NCBI GenBank assembly: GCA_018268695.1
Contig: JAFDWD010000673.1
Coordinates: 1 to 5,548 of the forward strand
Length of the DNA: 5,548 nt
Origin: Actinomycetota bacterium
Lineage (GTDB): Bacteria > Actinomycetota > Thermoleophilia > Solirubrobacterales > 70-9
Direction: 5' to 3'
Of the stretch, positions 1 through 5,548 are shown piece after piece. The notes beneath the pieces were generated by a model. That model made no database searches, had not been told where the DNA came from, and saw nothing but the letters and a program-made list of their open reading frames with translations. Both the position numbers and the translations under genes were made by a program. How positions within the stretch are numbered: position 1 is the first letter of the stretch; each line of letters begins with the position of its first letter.

Positions 1-1
1 C

Positions 2-835
2 CCGGAAAAGAACATGTACTTCGTCTGCTCCCAGTCGGGGGCGCTCGGGCTGGTCACCCCGCCCAAGTCGGAAAAGTACGTGGAAGGCAAAAATTACATC
101 GGCTCGGACACGATCGTCGCCTCCGGCTTCGACACGACCGGCTTCGTGACCGCCTACGACATGTCGACCGGCAAGATCGCCTGGCAGAACGAATTCAAAG
201 GCGAATCGTGCTACTCGGGTACCGCGACGACGGCCGGTGGGCTGCTCTTCGTCGGTAAGAACGACGGCAACCTGGTCGCCTACGACGAGGAAACCGGCGA
301 AGAACTCTGGCACTGGCAGACCGGTGCCGGGGCGAACGCGACGATCGCCGCCTTCGAAGACGAAGGCATCGAGAAAATCGCCATCTACGCCGGCGGTAAC
401 TCGCTGGCGGCGACGGCCCACGGTGAAAACTTCTGGGTCTTCTCCCTCAAGGGGACGATGAAAGAAGCCAAGGGCCTGGAAGCCGAAGAAGAAGGCACCC
501 AGCACGCCGGTGAGGAAACGAAAGAAGAAGCCGGCGGCGAAGAAAAAGGCGCTGAAGAAGAAGCGGGCGGTGAATCTGCCGCAGCCGCTCCGAATGCCGA
601 AGCAGGTAAAGAAGTGTTCGCCGAAAACTGCTCGGTGTGCCACGGCGCCACCGGGCACGGCGGCAACGGCGGTCCTGACCTGACCACGATGCCGAAAGCC
701 AAAGAACAGGCGGGCGCTGAAGAACAGGTGACCAACGGCGGCGGCGGGATGCCGGCGTTCAGCGGCCAGCTGTCAGAAGAAGAAATCAAAAACGTGGCGG
801 CCTACGTCGTCGAAGACATCGTCGGCGGTAAGTAG
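2..835 (+). CDS. PQQ-type quinoprotein dehydrogenase with C-terminal cytochrome c domain (3' part)
   Basis: This is the C-terminal part of a quinoprotein (PQQ-dependent alcohol dehydrogenase-like) beta-propeller joined to cytochrome c. The frame is open to the left window edge, and the first ATG (base 14) lies inside a conserved propeller strand, so the true start is upstream. Numbering from that Met, two propeller tryptophan-docking repeats are visible: AYDMSTGKIAW (47-57) and AYDEETGEELW (89-99). They are followed by the terminal propeller strands up to about residue 146. Residues 148-198 form an acidic Glu/Ala/Gly/Lys linker with no predicted fold. A cytochrome c domain follows, with haem-binding CSVCH (206-210) and a likely axial Met246 in GGGGMPAF. 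Such enzymes act outside the cytoplasmic membrane, passing electrons from PQQ to haem and on to the respiratory chain. The substrate (alcohol, aldehyde or sugar) cannot be told because the catalytic and PQQ-binding region lies outside the window. Glu codons are overwhelmingly GAA, unlike the next gene. Confidence 0.88.
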   Translation, partial: PEKNMYFVCSQSGALGLVTPPKSEKYVEGKNYIGSDTIVASGFDTTGFVTAYDMSTGKIAWQNEFKGESCYSGTATTAGGLLFVGKNDGNLVAYDEETGEELWHWQTGAGANATIAAFEDEGIEKIAIYAGGNSLAATAHGENFWVFSLKGTMKEAKGLEAEEEGTQHAGEETKEEAGGEEKGAEEEAGGESAAAAPNAEAGKEVFAENCSVCHGATGHGGNGGPDLTTMPKAKEQAGAEEQVTNGGGGMPAFSGQLSEEEIKNVAAYVVEDIVGGK

Positions 836-838
836 ACG

Positions 839-2440
839 ATGCTGATCGCCGGGGCGCGACTGGACGCCCCGGCGGCGCGTTTGAGCGACCTCCTCCGGCT
901 CGGTCTCGAGACCAAGTCGGGGGAGGTCGCACTTCTTTCCAACCGGCGCGCGCTCACCTGGGCCGAGCTGGAGGACGCGAGCTCACGCCTCGCGGCCGGA
1001 TACCTGGGCCTCGGCCTGCGGCCGGGCGACCGGCTCGCGTCGCTGATGCCGAACCGGGTCGACCTCGTCGTCCACTACCTCGCCTGCTTCAAGGCGGAGC
1101 TGATCGCGACGCCGCTGAACTACCGCTACACCGCGACCGAGATCGACCACGCGCTGCGGGTGAGCGGCGCCCGCGCCCTGCTCGCCCACGAGGAGCGGGC
1201 CGCCGACGTCGCGGCCTCGGAGCTGGCCGCCTCGCTCGAGCTGGGGACGATCGCCTACCGCGACGCCGAGCCGCTGCCGCATGCCGGCGCCGAGCCCGAC
1301 GCCGACGCCCGCTGGGCCGCCGACTTCGCGACCCTGCTCGAGGCCGGGCCACTGCCGCGGGCGACCACCGAACCCGATCCGGCGGAGCCCGCCGTCATCT
1401 TCTTCACCTCCGGCTCGACCGGGCCCGCGAAGGGCGTCACCCACTCGCGCGAGACGCTGCGCTGGATGATCGCCTCGGCCGCCGCGGCCTTCGAGCTCGA
1501 CTCCTCGGACACCTTCCTGCCCGGCTCCTCGATGTCCCACGTCGGCAGCTTCCTCTGGGCGCTGGCGACCCTCTCGGTGGCGGGCAAGGTGGTCGTCGCC
1601 CGGGCCACCGACGCCCACGAGCTGCTGCCACTGCTGCGCGAGCAGCAGCCGACCGTGCTGGCGATGATCCCGGCGGCGCTCTCGGCGCTGATCCACGACC
1701 ACGACCTGCACCCGGGCGACTTCTCCTCGCTGCGCGTCTGCCGCGCCGGCGCCGACAAGGTCTCGACCGAGCTCCTCACCGAGTTCGCCGCCGCGGCGGG
1801 CTTCCCGATCGTCGAGGGATACGGCATGACCGAGGTCGGCCTGGCGACGCTGAACCCGCCCTCCGGCGAGATCCGCCAAGGCTCGATCGGCACCCCGATC
1901 GGCGGCTTCAAGATCGAACTTCGAGACGAGGAAGGCGCGCCGATCGAGGGCGAAGCGGTCGGCCGCATCTGGATGGAGACGCCGAGCGCGATGGTCGGCT
2001 ACTGGGAGGCGCCGGAGGCGACCGCCGAGGTGATCGTCGACGGCTGGCTCGACTCCGGGGACCTCGCTCGCGCCGACAGCGACGGCTACCTCTGGTTCTT
2101 CGGCCGCAAGAAGCAGGTGATCGTCCACGACGGCTCCAACATCAGCCCTTATGAGGTCGAGGGCGCCCTGGTCGACCACCCAGCAGTGGCTCTCGCCGGT
2201 GCCGTCGGCGTCCACGACACCGTCCACGGCGAGAACGTCCGGGCATACGTGACGCTCGAGGCGGGAGCTGAGAAGCCATCGGCCGCAGACCTCATAGTCC
2301 ACTGCCGGGAACGCATCGGCTACAAGGCCCCCGAGGAGATCGTGTTCCTAGATGACATGCCGCTGAATCCCACCGGCAAGATCGATCGCGCCGGTCTGAA
2401 GCGCATGGCCGAAGACCACCTGCACCCGCACGGGCTCTAG
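839..2440 (+). CDS. AMP-forming acyl-CoA synthetase / class I adenylate-forming ligase
   Basis: This is a complete 533-residue member of the ANL adenylating superfamily, of usual length for a fatty- or aryl-acid CoA ligase. It activates a carboxylic acid with ATP to an acyl-adenylate and then normally transfers it to CoA. The motifs are in the expected order: phosphate-binding loop TSGSTGPAKG (190-199), GYGMTE (327-332), the ribose-binding Asp in DSGD (405-408), the hinge region FGRKKQ (421-426) with Arg423, GSNISPYEVE (432-441), and the catalytic Lys514 in NPTGKIDR. The hinge has Gln426 where Asp or Glu is more common. There is no signal peptide or membrane segment, so it is cytosolic. The ATG follows the upstream stop by three bases in the same frame, and no earlier start is possible. 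GGCGG at 824-828 is only a weak ribosome site, so translational coupling is likely. Substrate specificity cannot be read from the sequence. Synthetases of this kind also include CoA-independent ligases, but no carrier-protein domain is present here. Confidence 0.93.
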   Translation: MLIAGARLDAPAARLSDLLRLGLETKSGEVALLSNRRALTWAELEDASSRLAAGYLGLGLRPGDRLASLMPNRVDLVVHYLACFKAELIATPLNYRYTATEIDHALRVSGARALLAHEERAADVAASELAASLELGTIAYRDAEPLPHAGAEPDADARWAADFATLLEAGPLPRATTEPDPAEPAVIFFTSGSTGPAKGVTHSRETLRWMIASAAAAFELDSSDTFLPGSSMSHVGSFLWALATLSVAGKVVVARATDAHELLPLLREQQPTVLAMIPAALSALIHDHDLHPGDFSSLRVCRAGADKVSTELLTEFAAAAGFPIVEGYGMTEVGLATLNPPSGEIRQGSIGTPIGGFKIELRDEEGAPIEGEAVGRIWMETPSAMVGYWEAPEATAEVIVDGWLDSGDLARADSDGYLWFFGRKKQVIVHDGSNISPYEVEGALVDHPAVALAGAVGVHDTVHGENVRAYVTLEAGAEKPSAADLIVHCRERIGYKAPEEIVFLDDMPLNPTGKIDRAGLKRMAEDHLHPHGL

Positions 2441-2450
2441 GGGCGCAGAG

Positions 2451-2539
2451 AGGGAGGGGGCGGGGGGCATCCCTCCCAGGACAAGCCACGCTTCGCGGGC
2501 TTTGAGTGTCCTGGGAGGGACACCCCCCGCCCCCTCCCT
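2451..2539. terminator. Long palindrome, probable bidirectional terminator between convergent genes
   Basis: The arms 2451-2482 and 2508-2539 pair at 30 of 32 positions, with a single 2x2 mismatch (2468-2469 against 2521-2522). The 25-base loop contains a further small stem (aagcc 2483-2487 with ggctt 2498-2502, plus cgc/gcg inside it). The element starts 11 bases after the synthetase stop, and its right arm overlaps the minus-strand TAG (2538-2540) by two bases. It therefore serves the 3' ends of both transcripts. No T-tract follows on either strand, which is usual for terminators reported in high-GC actinobacteria. Each arm also holds its own gggaggg/ccctccc pair, so the RNA could instead fold as two short hairpins flanking the central one. 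Termination is inferred from position and symmetry. Confidence 0.75.
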
Positions 2540-3719
2540 ACGTGGCGGACTCGATTGCTCGTTGGAGGGTTTCGGCGGCCAGTTTGTGGGCGTCGCAGAT
2601 GCGGCCCAGGTGGAGGAGGGAGTCCGTCTCGGTGGCTACGTCGCCGTCGCCGAGGCGGAGGACGATGGGGACGTCGGGGCGGAGGTCCTCGGCAGCGAGG
2701 CCTACGGCGACGTTCACGAGGTCGTCGGAGGTGACTGCTGCGACGGCGCCGCAGCGCTCGATTCCTACGCGTTGCAGGATCTCGCGGTCGTCGCCGCGGC
2801 CGATGGCGACCGGGATACCTGCAGCTTTCGCGAGGCGGATGCTGGGGGCTTCGGCGTCGCGCTCGATCGCGACGACGGCTACGCCGCGGTCCTTGAGGGC
2901 CTGGGCGAGGCGGAAGCCGACTTGGCCGAAGCCGACCAGGACTACGTGGTGGCGGGCCGGGGCCGCGCGGGGGCCGAAGAGGGTGGTAAGGCGGCGGCGG
3001 CTGAGGCGGCGGACGAGGGCCGCCGTGAAGATCGCTACGAGGGCCACCGCGGCGACCATGTTGGCGGCCGAGACGACCTTGAACCAGGCCGGGCCCTCGG
3101 CAGCGCCGGGCGGGCCGGCGACGGTGGCCACCGAGCGGGTGGAGAAGTAGAAGGCGTCGACGAGGCCGTGGTGGAAGGCGATCATCGTGATCACCATCTC
3201 GATCGCCAGGGCGACGAAGAGGCCCGCCGAGGAGAGGACGAGGAGGCGCAGGGCGTCGTCGACGACGCGGACGCCATGGCGCCGACGGCCGGCGATCTCC
3301 TCCCCCGCTTCGGCGAGGCAGCCCTCGGCGAGGTCGCCGGCGACGATCTCCGAGGGCGAGAGGACGTGGACCTTGGGGGCGACGTGCTCGAGCTCGCGCG
3401 AGACGGTGTGGTCGAACATCGTCACCCAGAGCGGCAGGTCGGGACGCACGTGGGCGCTCAGCAGGGTGAGGCGCAGGGCGTGGGCGTCGTCGCGGGTGAC
3501 GACGGCGACGGCGCGCCAGCTGCCCTCGCGAAGCATCTCGGCCGCCCGGCCGTCGCTCAGGTCGAGCGCCGAGGCCGCGGGCGAGCCGCTCTGCTCGAAG
3601 CGCCGCAGGAGCGCCGCGCCGAGCCCTCCCCCCTCGCCGAGGACGAGGACGGCGCCCGTGCTTGGCGGCGTCTGCTCAGACGGGGTCGGGCTGGAGGTCT
3701 GCGGCGGCGTCTGCGTCAC
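2538..3719 (-). CDS. Rossmann-2TM-Rossmann (TrkA/RCK-type) channel-like membrane protein
   Basis: This 393-residue protein has three parts. Residues 23 to about 135 form a first Rossmann-like unit (VLVLGEGGGLG, 24-34). Two membrane helices follow at about 157-181 and 213-237. Between them lies DAFYFSTRSVATVAGPP (188-204), which aligns in character with the pore helix and filter of two-helix potassium channels but has AGPP where TVGYGD continues. Residues 258 to about 375 are a second, well-formed NAD-binding TrkA-N domain (LVGFGQVG, 261-268; acidic Glu286 after beta-2). RCK/TrkA domains bind NAD(H) or other nucleotides and gate K+ channels or transporters; here ion conduction is doubtful. The start is GTG at 3717-3719, with no clear Shine-Dalgarno sequence. 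It overlaps the preceding VWA gene by 44 bases in another frame, which suggests coupled translation. Residues 1-22 are Pro/Ser/Thr-rich and probably disordered. No later ATG, GTG or TTG would keep the first Rossmann strand intact. The fold assignment is firm and the physiological role is unknown. Confidence 0.82.
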   Translation of the reverse strand: MTQTPPQTSSPTPSEQTPPSTGAVLVLGEGGGLGAALLRRFEQSGSPAASALDLSDGRAAEMLREGSWRAVAVVTRDDAHALRLTLLSAHVRPDLPLWVTMFDHTVSRELEHVAPKVHVLSPSEIVAGDLAEGCLAEAGEEIAGRRRHGVRVVDDALRLLVLSSAGLFVALAIEMVITMIAFHHGLVDAFYFSTRSVATVAGPPGAAEGPAWFKVVSAANMVAAVALVAIFTAALVRRLSRRRLTTLFGPRAAPARHHVVLVGFGQVGFRLAQALKDRGVAVVAIERDAEAPSIRLAKAAGIPVAIGRGDDREILQRVGIERCGAVAAVTSDDLVNVAVGLAAEDLRPDVPIVLRLGDGDVATETDSLLHLGRICDAHKLAAETLQRAIESAT

Positions 3720-5424
3720 GGTCCGAGGAATCTTGGCGATTCGACGGCTCGTCGTCCTCCCCGCCCCAGCCGCGGGCGAGCAGTCGCAGGGCGGCGCCGA
3801 TGAGGAAGCAGGCGAGCGCGGCGGCGGCGAAGAGCCACCAGATGCGGTGCGAGGAGCCTTCGATCGCGCCCGGATCGGTGGCGCGGAGCGTGGTCCCGCC
3901 GGACGCCGCGGCGAGCGGGCCGAGCGGCGTCGTGTCGATCCGCCCGAGGCGGAACTCGGCCGGGTAGGGGATCGCCAGCGTGCCGGCCAGCGTGCCGTCG
4001 CCGGCGGAGGCGAGCACGTATTCGTATTCGCCCGCGGGCAGAACCGGGAGCGGCGCGGCCCAGCGCCCTGGCGCCGTCTCTTCGAAGCGCAGCGGGACCG
4101 CCTTGCCGGCCGGCGAGGTCAGCGACCCTTCCAGCGACGCCAGCACGATCGACCGGCCTTTTTCGTCGGTCGGGACGACTTCGAGCGTGCGCTGATCCCC
4201 GGGCGCGAGGCTCGGGGTGAGCGGCGGCGCGGCGACCCCGCGCTCGACCCAGCGGCCGGCGTCCTGGAAGAGGCGCGGGTGGTCCAGCCATTCGCCCGCC
4301 CATTCGGGGGACAACCCCGGGGTCCAGGCGGCCACCCGGCCGCCTCCGTACTGCCACTGGGCGAGCACCGGGTCGGGCGGGTGGTCTTTGTCCTGCCCGA
4401 GGAGCGCCGCCTCGGCGCCGGGCTTCAGTTCCGTCACCACGTTGCCACCGAGCGGTGGCAGATGTTCGCCGACGAGGCTGCCCGTGATCGGGCTCGGATC
4501 CCCCGCGGAGACGCCGATCTCGCCACGGAGGCGCACCGTGCGGGTGTTCAGGCGCGTCTCTTTGTCGAAGATTTTCGGCAGTTCGCGGGCGTTTTCGGTG
4601 CGGTAGTAGTTGCCCCCGGTGTCGGCCGCGATCTGTTTGAGGAGCTGGAAGTCGGCTTCGGCGCCGAGGGCCACGGTGGCGACGCTGATGTGGTTCTTCT
4701 TCAGGCCCGGCAGCAGGTCGGTGTAGGTGCCGGGTTCGGAGATCCCGTCGGTGAGCAGGATGATGTGGCGCTCCTTGGCGGTCGAGCTTTCGATCTGCTT
4801 GACCCCTTCGCGCAGGCCTTTGTAGACGTTCGTCCCGCCGTTGGCCGGGATGTTGTTGATCTTCTGTTCGATCTTCTTGACGTTCGCCGGTTCGACGCGC
4901 GTCAGCGGCACGACCGTCTTCGGTTTCACTTCGAAGGCGACGATGCCGATCTGGTCACGGTGCTTGAGCAGGAAGTCGAGCGCGCCGCGGGCGGCCGCCT
5001 GAGCCATCGCGATCTTCGGCACGCCACCGACCTCGTTGATCATGCTGCCCGAGCGGTCGAGGACGAGCTCGACCGCGACGTTCTTGCGCTGCAGCTTGCC
5101 CGGGACCAGCGATTTGACCGGCAGCACGTTCTGCAGCGGCGACTTGTAGTACTTGCCGAGCGAGAAGGAGTGGTTACCGCCGAGCGCCAGCAGGCCGAGG
5201 GCCTGGGTGCGGACCGCGGCGTCGATCGCCCGCGCCCGCTGCTTGCCGAGTTCTTCGCTCGAGACGTCTTCGAGCACGACCGCGTCGTAGCCCTTGTAGC
5301 CGGCCGGGCTCGTCGGCAGGGCGTCGGCGGCGACCGGGGTCACCTCGAAGCCGTCGGCGCCGAGCAGTTCGGCGGCGCTCGAGCCGTCGGCGCCCGCGAC
5401 CAGGACCCGCGGCGGGCCCTGCAC
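3676..5424 (-). CDS. VWA-domain membrane protein with amidotransferase-like domain, N-terminally truncated
   Basis: Read from GTG at 5422-5424, this gives 582 residues. Residues 5-103 form a class I glutamine-amidotransferase-like domain (VLVAGADG, then LGGNHSFSLG at 81-90 and LPV at 101-103) that lacks a nucleophile Cys in the expected loop and is probably non-catalytic. Residues 115-290 are a von Willebrand factor A domain with an intact metal site: DRSGS (123-127), Thr198 in GGTN and Asp226 in LLTDG. Beyond it come WQYGGGRVAAWTPG (357-370) and a WAGEW motif (375-379), typical of large VWA/amidotransferase membrane proteins, then beta-rich segments. A single membrane helix at about 528-549 is followed by a charged tail. 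The VWA module probably mediates metal-dependent protein contacts at the membrane; its partner is unknown. Family members normally begin with membrane helices and an Ig-like region that are absent here. The frame remains protein-like upstream but is blocked by stops, so this start may be artificial and the gene may be broken. Confidence 0.8.
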   Translation of the reverse strand: MQGPPRVLVAGADGSSAAELLGADGFEVTPVAADALPTSPAGYKGYDAVVLEDVSSEELGKQRARAIDAAVRTQALGLLALGGNHSFSLGKYYKSPLQNVLPVKSLVPGKLQRKNVAVELVLDRSGSMINEVGGVPKIAMAQAAARGALDFLLKHRDQIGIVAFEVKPKTVVPLTRVEPANVKKIEQKINNIPANGGTNVYKGLREGVKQIESSTAKERHIILLTDGISEPGTYTDLLPGLKKNHISVATVALGAEADFQLLKQIAADTGGNYYRTENARELPKIFDKETRLNTRTVRLRGEIGVSAGDPSPITGSLVGEHLPPLGGNVVTELKPGAEAALLGQDKDHPPDPVLAQWQYGGGRVAAWTPGLSPEWAGEWLDHPRLFQDAGRWVERGVAAPPLTPSLAPGDQRTLEVVPTDEKGRSIVLASLEGSLTSPAGKAVPLRFEETAPGRWAAPLPVLPAGEYEYVLASAGDGTLAGTLAIPYPAEFRLGRIDTTPLGPLAAASGGTTLRATDPGAIEGSSHRIWWLFAAAALACFLIGAALRLLARGWGGEDDEPSNRQDSSDRDADAAADLQPDPV

Positions 5425-5529
5425 GCGGACCGTCGTCCCCAGCGTGTCGTTGCGCGGGCGCGCGTCCCCCTCGGTCGCGACCGAGACTTCGTATCCCTAG
5501 GAGCCAGGGCCCTGCCGGACGCGCACGGA
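5425..5529 (-). pseudogene. Upstream in-frame remnant of the VWA gene, interrupted by a stop
   Basis: Reading the VWA frame upstream of its GTG gives sensible protein text: GYEVSVATEGD, then RPRND and TTVR, running straight into QGPPRVLVAG. This resembles the extracellular beta-domain that precedes the amidotransferase-like domain in full-length relatives (an acidic 'GD.rp.ND' turn before the 'V.GpprVL' strand). A TAG at 5497-5499 interrupts it. Above the TAG, SVRVRQGPGS still looks like the same strand. A TAA at 5536-5538 closes the frame again. No ATG, GTG or TTG lies between the TAG and 5424 in this frame. The segment is therefore best read as former or mis-sequenced coding DNA rather than an intergenic leader. 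A promoter here cannot be excluded, but I see no convincing -35/-10 pair. Confidence 0.5.
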
Positions 5530-5548
5530 AAAGAGTTATGGGTTGTCC

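Noticed and set aside
385..789. Minus-strand frame opposite the cytochrome domain
   Set aside because: It is Ser/Pro/Ala-rich text complementary to the GAA-rich linker and the haem domain, with no independent support.
983..2302. Long minus-strand open frame opposite the acyl-CoA synthetase
   Set aside because: Its translation is Arg/Gly/Val/Asp-rich without any domain, and the plus strand holds a complete enzyme with all motifs. Long antisense frames are expected in high-GC coding DNA.
2502..3803. 433-codon plus-strand open frame opposite the channel-like gene
   Set aside because: The product is a low-complexity Glu/Gly/Asp/Arg sequence that crosses the terminator palindrome and two real genes. 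The minus strand shows clear membrane helices and a Rossmann motif.
3716..4357. Minus-strand 213-codon frame inside the VWA gene
   Set aside because: It is an Arg/Pro/Ala-rich frame-shifted shadow of the VWA coding sequence and carries no motif.
5500..5548. Possible promoter for the minus-strand pair in the less GC-rich edge
   Set aside because: The bases near 5530-5540 are somewhat AT-richer, but no properly spaced -35 and -10 pair is recognisable, and the same stretch reads partly as remnant coding sequence.

Overview
This is a high-GC window that carries four protein-coding genes and one large palindrome, with very little free space. The base composition, the C-terminal quinoprotein/cytochrome fusion and the amidotransferase-like VWA membrane protein suggest a high-GC actinobacterial lineage, perhaps the Thermoleophilia/Solirubrobacterales. 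That placement is an impression from protein style and not a demonstrated assignment.

Left half, plus strand. Bases 2-835 are the 3' end of a PQQ-type quinoprotein dehydrogenase whose beta-propeller is fused, through an acidic Glu/Ala/Gly-rich linker, to a c-type cytochrome domain. The gene enters from outside the window. Three bases after its stop, a complete AMP-forming acyl-CoA synthetase/ligase begins (839-2440). The two are probably one transcript. A periplasmic oxidation that feeds electrons into a cytochrome, followed by activation of a carboxylic acid to a CoA thioester, would be a sensible pairing, but this is inference. Synonymous codon use differs sharply between the two: GAA makes up 34 of 37 Glu codons in the first and 6 of 42 in the second.

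Centre. A near-perfect 89-base palindrome (2451-2539) sits exactly between the convergent gene pairs and touches the stop codon of the minus-strand gene. It is best read as a bidirectional terminator.

Right half, minus strand. A VWA-domain membrane protein (3676-5424) is followed by a Rossmann-2TM-Rossmann (TrkA/RCK-type) protein (2538-3719), which starts at GTG and overlaps it by 44 bases. The second protein looks like a potassium-channel relative that has lost a recognisable selectivity filter. The VWA gene appears to be missing its normal N-terminal half: the same frame stays protein-like upstream of the only usable start but is interrupted by TAG (5497-5499) and TAA (5536-5538). It is therefore a truncated gene, a decaying one, or one affected by sequence error near the window edge.

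I found no tRNA, rRNA, CRISPR array, transposase or phage gene. I see no defence or biosynthetic system. The points most worth a second look are the degenerate channel, the interrupted VWA reading frame and the palindrome.
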